This document shows, in pieces, positions 1-6,070 of a stretch of 14,087 nt of DNA. Position 1 is the first letter of the stretch. Every line of letters starts with the position of its first letter. The translations under genes were made by a program, and so were the position numbers. The DNA lies in the NCBI GenBank assembly GCA_031289815.1, contig JAITOS010000014.1:1-14087 (forward strand), read 5' to 3'. Below the pieces are notes generated by a model. It was given only the letters and a program-made list of their open reading frames with translations, ran no database searches and had not been told where the DNA came from. Source of the DNA: Peptococcaceae bacterium. GTDB taxonomy: Bacteria > Bacillota > Desulfitobacteriia > Desulfitobacteriales > Desulfitobacteriaceae.

Positions 1-68
1 ATTTAGCGAAAACGGTCAAAAAACTACCCGGCGGATCGGTTCCGATCGGACGGATTATTGGAAAATGA

Positions 69-97
69 TTGACAAATGATTCAAAATGAACTAAATT
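69..97 (+). promoter_or_regulatory. Candidate sigma-A promoter for the DUF975 gene
   Basis: A perfect -35 hexamer TTGACA at 69-74 is followed 17 nt later by TAAATT at 92-97, a partial match to TATAAT. The surrounding DNA is AT-rich and the downstream gene starts at 175, leaving a leader of roughly 70 nt. The -35 is strong and the -10 mediocre; a nearby TATATA at 98-103 sits too far away (23 nt) to pair with it. Confidence 0.5.
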
Positions 98-174
98 TAT
101 ATAAGGGCTGATCTTGCGAAAAATGTCTAAAATAAGCAAAACAAGCAGAAAATAATAAAAAAGAGGGAATAGCA

Positions 175-816
175 ATGACAGTTACGAGGATAGAACTAAA
201 GAATAAAGCGAAGGAACAGATCAGAGGCAATATTGGGATATTGTTTCTGATCAACCTCATTTTTGTACTCATCTATGTAGTCGTATCACTCATTCCATTT
301 GTTAACATCATCTCCGGTCTGCTTTACTCTGTGTTTGCGGTGGGTCTGGCGACGATCTATATAGCCCTGACGCGCGGAGAAAGGCCGGAGGTTGCGGATC
401 TGTTTAAAGGGTTCCATATCTTTGGCAAAGCGGCTTGGCTGGGTATCATCACTGGTTTTTTTGTGATGCTGTGGACGTTGCTGCTCGTTATTCCAGGGAT
501 CATTAAGGCGATTTCCTATGCCTTTGCTCCGTATATCCTGGCGGAAAATCCGGAGCTGACGGCGCGCGAAGCGTTGCGGGAAAGCAAACGGATTACCTAT
601 GGTCATAAAATGGATTTTTTCATTCTGGGATGGTCGTTTTTTTGGTGGGAACTTCTTGCCGTGATTACCTTGGGACTCGCCGGTATATATGTCGCCCCCT
701 ATATCCAGGCGACGATAGCTAACTTTTATAACGAAATAAAAGGGGACAACGGCATACCTTTGCCAACGATTGAGGTACTGGAATCAGGAATCCAGGAGAA
801 TAACGAAACGATATAA
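175..816 (+). CDS. DUF975 family integral membrane protein
   Basis: This 213-residue protein matches the DUF975 family of Firmicutes membrane proteins, whose function is not established. Hydrophobic segments lie at about residues 20-40, 45-64, 86-117 and 147-185. Between the third and fourth lies the family's hallmark stretch, IPGIIKAISYAFAPYILAE (107-124 region) followed by an ALRESKRITYGHK-type segment (about 133-145). The short cytoplasmic-looking N-terminus (LKNKAKEQIRGN) is also typical, as is the charged tail. The ATG start at 175 is supported by GAGGG seven bases upstream. The gene stands alone: the next gene is convergent, and a truncated tRNA lies five bases beyond its stop. No function should be assigned beyond membrane protein. 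Confidence 0.88.
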   Translation: MTVTRIELKNKAKEQIRGNIGILFLINLIFVLIYVVVSLIPFVNIISGLLYSVFAVGLATIYIALTRGERPEVADLFKGFHIFGKAAWLGIITGFFVMLWTLLLVIPGIIKAISYAFAPYILAENPELTAREALRESKRITYGHKMDFFILGWSFFWWELLAVITLGLAGIYVAPYIQATIANFYNEIKGDNGIPLPTIEVLESGIQENNETI

Positions 817-821
817 AATAA

Positions 822-870
822 GGTCTCGCAGCTCAGGTGGATAGAGCGGGGGTTTTCTAAGCCCTGAGCC
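822..870 (+). pseudogene. Truncated tRNA-Arg(UCU), 5' half only
   Basis: The stretch folds as the first two thirds of a tRNA. The 5' acceptor strand is 822-828 and positions 8-9 are 829-830. The D stem GCTC (831-834) pairs with GAGC (844-847) around an AGGTGGATA loop. The anticodon stem GGGGT (849-853) pairs with GCCCT (861-865) with G-U pairs at both ends. The 7-base loop TTTCTAA (854-860) has T33 and anticodon TCT at 856-858, which reads AGA (Arg). A plausible variable loop GAGCC ends at 870. After that there is no T stem, no TTCRA loop, and no strand complementary to the acceptor, so no functional tRNA can form. The last 14 bases overlap the stop codon and final codons of the convergent GNAT gene. 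It is a remnant left by a rearrangement, or the displaced half of a tRNA used as an integration site. Confidence 0.75.
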
Positions 871-1318
871 TGTTAAACTTCACGCCCACTTTTTCAAATC
901 CGTTTTTCTCATAAAACGTATGTGCGCCAATCCTTGCGTTGCCACTCGTGAGGGTTATGTTCTGACACCCGCGTTCTTTTGCAAAGGCTGCGCAAGCGGC
1001 TAGCAACCGTTGTCCGATCCCTTGTCGGCGATGCGTCTCATCGACAACCAGCTCGTCAATGTTGGCAAAATTGCCCGCTTCCACAAGCGATTGATGTAGG
1101 GCAACACCGACGACGCCGACAACATTGTCCCCATCTTTTGCAACATAGTATTGCTTGCGTTTATCGTTCAAAATCAAATTAAAGGTTTCTTTATACTCTT
1201 CATACGGCGGTCTGTATACCCTGCCGGAGCCTGTCACATGACCGCGCGCCAACGCGCATATCAAGGGATAAATTTTTTCGCAATCTTCGCCGCTCGCCCT
1301 GTGAATGGTAATATTCAT
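857..1318 (-). CDS. GNAT family N-acetyltransferase
   Basis: The 153-residue protein has the GNAT fold. An N-terminal strand and helix (ITIHRASGEDCEKIYPLI) lead into a central strand region with YYVAKDGDNVVGVVGVAL (about 57-74). Motif A is VVDETHRRQGIGQRLL (91-106), containing the acetyl-CoA pyrophosphate-binding R-x-x-G-x-G pattern at R97 to G102. Motif B (AHTFYEKNGF, about 132-141) is followed by a short tail. It should transfer an acetyl group from acetyl-CoA to an unknown amine acceptor in the cytoplasm. The ATG start at 1318 follows GGGAGG at seven bases and overlaps the tag stop codon (ATGA), so the pair is translationally coupled. The last codons and the stop lie within the truncated tRNA, so the original C-terminus may have been altered; the fold nevertheless appears complete. 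Confidence 0.88.
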   Translation of the reverse strand: MNITIHRASGEDCEKIYPLICALARGHVTGSGRVYRPPYEEYKETFNLILNDKRKQYYVAKDGDNVVGVVGVALHQSLVEAGNFANIDELVVDETHRRQGIGQRLLAACAAFAKERGCQNITLTSGNARIGAHTFYEKNGFEKVGVKFNRLRA

Positions 1319-1875
1319 TCGCGTTCCTCCCTGAATTCACACCACGTCAGGTGATCGTTGATCACCCCGATGGCTTCGAGGTAGCTGTAAATGATCGTAC
1401 TGCCGACAAACTTAAATCCGAGCTTCTTCATATCCTTGCTGATTCGGTCTGACAACGGTGAAGCCGTCGGCAAATCCGATTGTTTTTCCAACGAATTGAT
1501 TACCGGCTTGCCGTCAACGTAGCCCCATATAAACTCTGACAGCGAGCCGAGTTGGAGTACGGCTTGCGCGTTCGTCACGACCGACAGCACTTTCAGGCGG
1601 TTGCGGACGATGCCCGGGTTTTGGAGCAATGCCGCGGCTTTCGTATCGTCATAGGCGGCGATTTTTGCGATGTTCCAGTTGTCGAACGCCGTGCGGTAAT
1701 TCTCGCGTTTGTGCAGGATGGTCGCCCACGACAGTCCCGCCTGTGCGCCCTCCAAGGTCAGCATTTCAAACAGCTCGCGCTCGTCGCGGCACGGCTTTCC
1801 CCATTGCCTGTCGTGATACGCGCGCATCAGCGCGTCGGCGGTATCTCCCCACGGACAGCGGCGGATTTCAGGCAT
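1315..1875 (-). CDS. tag: DNA-3-methyladenine glycosylase I
   Basis: With the start placed at 1875 the protein has 186 residues, close to the 187 of E. coli Tag. It removes 3-methyladenine from alkylated DNA as the first step of base excision repair. The four zinc ligands of the Tag family are all present at C7, H21, H175 and C179. The substrate-pocket segment LEGAQAGLSW (41-50) carries the family's conserved Glu (E42) and Trp (W50). The conserved GFKFVGSTIIYSYLEAIG block (153-170) is also present. The frame stays open upstream to an ATG at 2007, but the start at 1875 has GGGAGG about ten bases upstream and gives the usual length. The gene overlaps the downstream GNAT gene by four bases; a shared role of the two is not evident. 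Confidence 0.93.
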   Translation of the reverse strand: MPEIRRCPWGDTADALMRAYHDRQWGKPCRDERELFEMLTLEGAQAGLSWATILHKRENYRTAFDNWNIAKIAAYDDTKAAALLQNPGIVRNRLKVLSVVTNAQAVLQLGSLSEFIWGYVDGKPVINSLEKQSDLPTASPLSDRISKDMKKLGFKFVGSTIIYSYLEAIGVINDHLTWCEFREERE

Positions 1876-1937
1876 TTCGCGTATTCCTCCCTCTCGGCAA
1901 ACGTTCAGTTCGGGGTATAGCCGCTTCCCAATGTCTG

Positions 1938-1961
1938 CCATACCGCGTTTGCGGTAAGGCA
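1938..1961 (-). promoter_or_regulatory. Stem-loop in the tag leader
   Basis: TACCGC at 1941-1946 and GCGGTA at 1951-1956 form a perfect 6-bp stem with a 4-nt loop. After one A-A mismatch it extends by GCC/GGC (1938-1940 with 1959-1961 and the mismatch at 1957/1958 offset). It lies between the candidate promoter and the tag start, so it would be transcribed in the 5' untranslated region. It has no T-tract and is not a typical terminator. Confidence 0.35.
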
Positions 1962-2007
1962 TAGCGTCGGCCTCTAAACGTTGGCTATAATAATATGTTT
2001 CATACAA

Positions 2008-2036
2008 ATTTTAGCCGAAGTTTGGCGGCTTATCAA
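2008..2036 (-). promoter_or_regulatory. Candidate sigma-A promoter for tag-GNAT
   Basis: Read on the - strand, TTGATA (2036-2031) is separated by exactly 17 nt from TAAAAT (2013-2008). Both hexamers match the consensus at five of six positions. Transcription would start near 2001 and give a leader of about 125 nt before the tag start chosen at 1875. The in-frame upstream ATG at 2007 would then lie at or before the transcript start, which further argues against the longer tag reading. Confidence 0.5.
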
Positions 2037-2093
2037 GGGGGCGGCGGTTTGTTTTTCCCTTGGGAAGCGGCATGGCGACGACCGGCGCGGCAG

Positions 2094-2121
2094 CATTTAA
2101 ATTTAAATGTTTAAATTTAAT
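2094..2121. repeat. AT-rich palindromic tandem repeat
   Basis: CATTTAAATTTAAATG at 2094-2109 is a perfect 16-bp palindrome. Its 11-mer TTTAAATTTAA (2096-2106) recurs directly at 2110-2120, giving two tandem 14-nt units. The block lies abruptly next to GC-rich sequence and about 20 nt upstream of the -35 of the rightward candidate promoter. It could be an UP element, a protein-binding site or a DNA-bending tract. Confidence 0.55.
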
Positions 2122-2142
2122 GGATATCGGAGAAAATTCCTA

Positions 2143-2172
2143 TTACATGTCAGAAAAGAAATTTGTTATAAT
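2143..2172 (+). promoter_or_regulatory. Candidate sigma-A promoter for the six-Cys/carD unit
   Basis: A perfect -10 hexamer TATAAT at 2167-2172 is preceded by TTACAT at 2143-2148 with an 18-nt spacer. It points towards the gene starting at 2290 and would give a leader of about 110 nt. The AT-rich repeat just upstream may strengthen it. Confidence 0.55.
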
Positions 2173-2289
2173 GATAAGATAATCAACGCGCAGTTTGCTC
2201 TGCAAAACGTAAGTCCAGTTGCGGTAAACTGTATTTTTTGTTGCAAACTTTGACAACTGCAATGCGGAAGAATTCAGGGGTGGCGAAAG

Positions 2290-2574
2290 TTGAGCAGAAT
2301 AAATTTTATACCGTCTTCGCTCGGGGAAAACTTAAAATTGCTGGAACTTCCAGACTGTATTCATCTCACGGAACATTGCAGATGTAAGATATTGAAGATG
2401 AACGAGTGCAGCGGTGAAACATGCTCTTTTTGTCAAAGCGATAGCCAACGTCGGGAATCCAGTGATAAATGGTATCAGCGGATGAAATCCCTGCGGGAGG
2501 AACAGAAGATAAAGATCGCCGCGGTGTACTATGGCGGAAAAATGCCGTGGGAAAGTCAAAGCGAAAAGGAATGA
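2290..2574 (+). CDS. Small six-cysteine protein of unknown function
   Basis: I cannot name this 94-residue protein with certainty. Six cysteines sit in the first half at positions 23, 30, 32, 40, 45 and 48 (spacing C-x6-C-x-C-x7-C-x4-C-x2-C), with histidines at 25 and 29. This pattern fits a small metal-binding (zinc or Fe-S) module better than secreted disulfides, because no signal peptide or membrane segment is seen. The second half (about 50-94) is charged and probably helical, ending with an AAVYYGGKMPWE segment. The start is TTG at 2290, preceded by AGGGG about nine bases upstream; the first ATG (codon 37) would cut into the cysteine cluster. It lies eight bases ahead of the CarD-like gene and is very probably co-transcribed with it. 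Similar small proteins seem familiar from Clostridia, but I cannot confirm this without a search. Confidence 0.7.
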   Translation: MSRINFIPSSLGENLKLLELPDCIHLTEHCRCKILKMNECSGETCSFCQSDSQRRESSDKWYQRMKSLREEQKIKIAAVYYGGKMPWESQSEKE

Positions 2575-2582
2575 GGCAGCGG

Positions 2583-3107
2583 ATGTATAAAGTAATGGAT
2601 ACGGTTCTGTATGGTATGCACGGCGTGTGTATCATCATAGAGATAGCCGAGAGGACGTTAGGAGAAAAAAGCGTCGAGTACTATATTTTGAGGCCTGTTT
2701 ATGATCCGCGTTCCACGATATTCATCCCGGTCGGCAGTGAAGCGCTGACGGCGAGAATGCGCCGCATCCTCTCTATCGGGGAAATCTACGCTTTAGTAAA
2801 AACCATGCCGGACGAAAGTACGATATGGATAGACAATGATAACCTCCGCGGTGAGCGCTATCGAAAGATCCTTTCCTATGCTGATCAAGCGGAGCTGGTA
2901 AGGCTGATTAAAACCTTATATCTGCACCAGCAAACGCAAAAGGAAAAAGGGAAAAAACTGCACGCCGCCGACGCTCGTTTTATGAAGGACGCGGAAAAGA
3001 TTCTCTTTGAGGAATTTGCCTATGTACTCAATATACAACGGGAGCAGGTTCTGCCGTTTATTCTGGAGCAGCTACCGGCGGCGGAAAAGATCGCTGCGGG
3101 TAGCTGA
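2583..3107 (+). CDS. CarD/CdnL-family RNA polymerase-binding regulator
   Basis: With the start at 2583 the protein has 174 residues, near the usual 150-165 of the family. The N-terminal half (about 1-75) is the Tudor-like RNA polymerase beta-interacting domain: it starts VMDTVLYGMHGVCIIIEI and continues with EYYILRPVYDPRSTIFIPV. The C-terminal half is the helical DNA-binding domain. It contains W82 in WIDNDNLR, at the place of the Trp that wedges into promoter DNA in the CarD family, and the conserved helix GKKLHAADARFMKDAEKIL (123-141). CarD/CdnL proteins bind RNA polymerase and stabilise open promoter complexes; some clostridial members are stress or growth-phase regulators. The frame is open upstream to 2469, inside the preceding gene, but GAGG six bases before 2583 and the domain boundary favour the shorter start. 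The six-Cys gene ends eight bases upstream. Confidence 0.88.
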   Translation: MYKVMDTVLYGMHGVCIIIEIAERTLGEKSVEYYILRPVYDPRSTIFIPVGSEALTARMRRILSIGEIYALVKTMPDESTIWIDNDNLRGERYRKILSYADQAELVRLIKTLYLHQQTQKEKGKKLHAADARFMKDAEKILFEEFAYVLNIQREQVLPFILEQLPAAEKIAAGS

Positions 3108-3138
3108 GAATAGAGCGGGAGGGCGTGATTCGCAGCAT

Positions 3139-4716
3139 TTAAAGCCTGAAAAAACAGGAAATGGTCGTTCCCTGATTCAGGACACTTTCCGTTTCCAGCT
3201 GGCCGTGATGGTATTCCACGATATGTTTGACGATGGATAACCCCAGCCCGGTACCGCCGGTTTTTTGCGAACGGGATTTATCCACCCGGTAAAAGCGCTC
3301 GCATACGCGGTGGATATGTTCCGGCGGGATACCGATTCCTGTGTCGGCGACTGTAATTTTATAGGAATCATCTTTCCGGGATAAGGTTACGATCACACTC
3401 CCCCCGGTTTGATTATATTTGATCCCATTATCGACAAGATTGTAGAGCAACTCGTCGAACATCCGCTCGTTGGCTTTCACGCTAAAATGCTCTCCGGTAA
3501 CGGTCAGGCGCACCTGTTTTTCGTCGGCGCTGTCTTGCAAGCTGTCGATGACCGATTCAGCAAGCTCCCCTAAATCAAAGCTGGAATATTCGGCGAAGGC
3601 CCGCCCCTCGTCAAAGGCCGAAAGCCGGATAATATTGTCGATGATATGGAGCAGCCGCTTGGACTGGGCGCTGATTTTGACCGCGAAGCCCGGAATATCT
3701 TCCGGCTGGGCCATGCCGTTTTCAATCATCTCCGCCAGAGCCGAGATCATGGTGAGCGGCGTTTTCAGTTCATGCGATACATTGGCGGAAAATTCCTGCC
3801 GGTGCCGCTCGGCGTCGTAGGTCAGCGTGACGTCTAAAAAGAGCAGCAACGCGCCTGTCACCGTGTTTCCGGTATGCACGGGATTCAAAAAAACGCTGTA
3901 CATTTTTTGGTTTCTTTCCAACAGCAGAGCCGCGCTCTCCCCCGCGAGACACTGTTGGTTTTTTTGCAGCAATTCCAGGTTCCGGCAGATGTGGAGAAGG
4001 GTTTTCCCGGCGGCGTCTTCCGTGTCGAAAATATCGAGCGCGCTGCGATTGGCTGAAAGAATAACGCCGTCGTCATCGGTGAGGATTAAGCCCTCTTTCA
4101 TATTTTGGGTGATGGCGGCAATGACGTCCGCACGGTCTTTAAGCGCTTGAATCTGCGCGAAGATCTCTTTTTTTTGCGCTTCTATGCGGGCGACGAACGG
4201 CGAAAGTTCATCGTAGGTTTCTATTTCAGCGCGGTCCAAATTCATGGTATTGATCGGCTCCACCACCCGGCGCGTCAGCCTTTTGGCCGTAAAAAAGGAA
4301 AAAAGCAGTACGAGCAAAAGGCAGAGGATAAAAACAGGAACATAGCGAAGGATCAGCGCGTTGATACTGTCTACCGTGAGCGCGAAGCGGACGATATTGC
4401 CGTCAGCCGTTTTGGTGGCGTAGTAGTAGCTTTTTTCGCCAAAGGTGTCGGAAAAACGCTCGCTTTCGCCCGTGCCGCTTTGGCGGGCGGCGATCACCTC
4501 CGGGCGGTTTTGATGGTTGTCAAGGGTGGCGGTATCCGCCAGATTATCGAAAATGACGGCGCCGTCGTCGCGGATCAGCGAGACGCGGAGCGAGCGAAGC
4601 CCTTCCCTGGCCTGGGTTCCAAGCTGTCGTTCGAGGAGAAGGCCCCAAAGCGCGGCCAGCGATACCACGGTCACTACAATGATGAGGCTCATATAGCGAA
4701 AGATACGTTTTTCCAT
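3139..4716 (-). CDS. phoR: Phosphate-type sensor histidine kinase
   Basis: This 525-residue kinase is the sensor partner of the adjacent response regulator. It has TM1 at about 9-28, a small outer domain (29-122), TM2 at about 123-144, a short degenerate HAMP-like linker and a PAS domain (about 195-300). The HisKA domain has phospho-acceptor H315 in FSANVSHELKTPL. The ATPase domain has an N box (422-435), G1 box DTGIGIP (458-464), F box ERFYR (473-477) and G2 box GGTGLGLS (487-494), so it appears catalytically complete. In this family the PAS region and PhoU relay the state of the Pst transporter. The frame also opens at a GTG (4725) overlapping the phoB stop, but GGGGAG lies eight bases before the ATG at 4716 and almost touches the GTG, so I chose 4716. 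It ends the pst-pho transcript. Confidence 0.92.
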   Translation of the reverse strand: MEKRIFRYMSLIIVVTVVSLAALWGLLLERQLGTQAREGLRSLRVSLIRDDGAVIFDNLADTATLDNHQNRPEVIAARQSGTGESERFSDTFGEKSYYYATKTADGNIVRFALTVDSINALILRYVPVFILCLLLVLLFSFFTAKRLTRRVVEPINTMNLDRAEIETYDELSPFVARIEAQKKEIFAQIQALKDRADVIAAITQNMKEGLILTDDDGVILSANRSALDIFDTEDAAGKTLLHICRNLELLQKNQQCLAGESAALLLERNQKMYSVFLNPVHTGNTVTGALLLFLDVTLTYDAERHRQEFSANVSHELKTPLTMISALAEMIENGMAQPEDIPGFAVKISAQSKRLLHIIDNIIRLSAFDEGRAFAEYSSFDLGELAESVIDSLQDSADEKQVRLTVTGEHFSVKANERMFDELLYNLVDNGIKYNQTGGSVIVTLSRKDDSYKITVADTGIGIPPEHIHRVCERFYRVDKSRSQKTGGTGLGLSIVKHIVEYHHGQLETESVLNQGTTISCFFRL

Positions 4717-4721
4717 GCGCG

Positions 4722-5405
4722 TCACTCCCCGATTTTATAGCCGACGTTGCGGATGGTGCGGATATATTCCCCCGCCGTCCCCAGCTTTTGCCGCAGTGTT
4801 TTGATGTGCATATTGACGGTACGGCTTTCCCCTGCAAAACCATAGCCCCAGACCGATTCCATGATTTTATCGCGGCTAAGCACGATATCGGCGTTCAAAA
4901 GCAGATATTTCAGCAGCTCATATTCTTTGAAGGTGAGCGTTACCGCCGCGTTTCCAGCCGTTACGGCGCGCCGGGCGTCGTCCAGCCGGATTTCTTGGTA
5001 GCAAAGGACGTCCGGTTGGGCGGACGGGGCGGCAGTTCTTCGCAGTACCGCGTTGATTCGCGAAATTAATTCCGTCACGCCGAAGGGTTTGGCGATATAG
5101 TCGTCCGCTCCCAGATCCAGGCCTTTCACCTTGTCGATCTCACTGCCCTTGGCCGTGAGCATAATGACGGGGAGATGGGCGGTTTTGGCGTTGCCCCGCA
5201 GCCTTTTCAGCAGGGAAAGGCCGTCTTCATCCGGCAGCATAATGTCCAAAAGGACCAGGCTGGGCAGGGTATCCGTTCGCTCAAGCGCCCTGAAAAAATC
5301 CCAGCCGCTCTCAAAGCCAACGCAGTCAAAACCGGCGGCAGTGAGAGCGTAGCTGACAAGGGCGCGGATGTCCTCGTCGTCCTCCACAATCGTAATTTTT
5401 GGCAT
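4722..5405 (-). CDS. phoB: OmpR/PhoB-family response regulator
   Basis: The 227-residue protein has a receiver domain (about 1-122) with the acidic pair in VEDDED (residues 8-10), phospho-acceptor D54 (LLDIMLP), T84 and K106. It is followed by a winged-helix DNA-binding domain (about 130-227) with the expected WGYGF, SRTVNMHIKTLRQKL and VGYKI segments. Phosphorylated by PhoR under phosphate starvation, it should activate the pst operon and other genes of the regulon; in Firmicutes the same protein is often called PhoP. The ATG shares one base with the phoU stop and is preceded by AGAGG. The assignment to phosphate control rests mainly on its position in the pst cluster; the fold itself is certain. 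Confidence 0.92.
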   Translation of the reverse strand: MPKITIVEDDEDIRALVSYALTAAGFDCVGFESGWDFFRALERTDTLPSLVLLDIMLPDEDGLSLLKRLRGNAKTAHLPVIMLTAKGSEIDKVKGLDLGADDYIAKPFGVTELISRINAVLRRTAAPSAQPDVLCYQEIRLDDARRAVTAGNAAVTLTFKEYELLKYLLLNADIVLSRDKIMESVWGYGFAGESRTVNMHIKTLRQKLGTAGEYIRTIRNVGYKIGE

Positions 5406-6070
5406 CAGTCATACCTCTTTTGGAAACTTTCATTGTGCCTGCCCGCGATGGAAAATACGACCCATTCCGCGATATTGACCGCGTGGTCGCCGATCCGTTC
5501 GAGATACTTGGCAATCATGATGAGATCGATGGCCTGCCCGCCATTTTTGCTGTCGGCGTGGATCAGCTCGATTAAATCAGCTTTTACCTGCTCAAACAGG
5601 CCGTCCACGACGTCGTCGTAGGCGATGACCGCGTTGGCGAGGGACAGATCCTTTTTCACAAAAGAATCCAGACTGTCAGTCACCATCTTCATGGCGGCGC
5701 TGGCCATCTGCGGGATATGCTCCAATTTCTTGATGTAGGGCGTATCCATGAGAAAGATAGAGATTTCGGCGATATCCGCCGCTTGATCGCCAATGCGTTC
5801 CATATCCGTGATCATTTTGAGCGCGGCGGAGATGAGCCGCAAATCTCCCGCAACGGGCTGTTGCTGTAAAAGCAACCGCAGGCAAAGCGTCTCAATATCT
5901 TTTTCCATCTGGTCAATATCCGTATCAAAGGCAATCGTTTTGCGCGCGAGGGCGGCGTCCTGCCGTTCCAGCGCTTGAATCGACATGGCAATCGCGCTTT
6001 CGGTCAGAGCGCCCATCTCGATCAGCTTGTCGTTCAGCGCCTCCAATTGCGCCTCTAATTTATTTCGCAT
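5405..6070 (-). CDS. phoU: Phosphate transport regulator PhoU
   Basis: With the start at 6070 the protein has 221 residues, the usual length. It consists of two repeated three-helix bundles. Each carries the metal-binding signature ending in ERIGD: residues 91-95 in MERIGDQAADIAE and 191-195 in LERIGDHAVNIAE. The first repeat also has the typical QQPVAGDLR segment (70-78). PhoU links Pst transporter state to PhoR, keeping the Pho response off when phosphate is ample and limiting phosphate uptake. The ATG shares a base with the pstB stop (TAATG) and has GGGAGG eight bases upstream; a longer in-frame reading to 6103 lies inside pstB and lacks support. Confidence 0.95.
   Translation of the reverse strand: MRNKLEAQLEALNDKLIEMGALTESAIAMSIQALERQDAALARKTIAFDTDIDQMEKDIETLCLRLLLQQQPVAGDLRLISAALKMITDMERIGDQAADIAEISIFLMDTPYIKKLEHIPQMASAAMKMVTDSLDSFVKKDLSLANAVIAYDDVVDGLFEQVKADLIELIHADSKNGGQAIDLIMIAKYLERIGDHAVNIAEWVVFSIAGRHNESFQKRYD

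Larger units (their letters stand above)
1876..2289. other. Gene-free stretch between tag and the six-Cys gene
   Basis: This 414-nt divergent intergenic region contains, from left to right, the tag leader with a stem-loop (1938-1961), a candidate tag promoter (2008-2036, - strand), a GC-rich stretch without visible signal (about 2037-2093), an AT-rich palindromic repeat (2094-2121), a candidate + strand promoter (2143-2172), and a leader of about 110 nt ahead of the TTG start at 2290. That leader has several short self-complementary segments, such as TTTGC-TCT-GCAAA near 2193-2205, but no riboswitch I recognise. The tag frame is open back to 2007, but the encoded extension resembles nothing I know. 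Confidence 0.7.

Noticed and set aside
34..50. Palindromic GATCGGTTCCGATC / TCCGATCGGA near the left edge, possible terminator
   Set aside because: The pairing has a 2-nt loop and no T-tract; overlapping alternative palindromes make it uninformative without the upstream gene.
893..899. TTCAAAT as the missing T loop of the tRNA
   Set aside because: The flanking five-base segments are not complementary, the distance from the variable loop is wrong, and it lies within the GNAT coding sequence.
3108..3138. Terminator between the convergent carD-like and phoR genes
   Set aside because: Only 31 nt separate them, with no stable GC hairpin plus T-tract on either strand.
4105..4740. Long + strand open frame (211 codons) opposite phoR
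   Set aside because: It lies wholly antisense to the well-supported kinase gene, has no domain resemblance, is rich in Arg/Gly/His from reading GC-rich codons backwards, and no promoter or ribosome site supports it.
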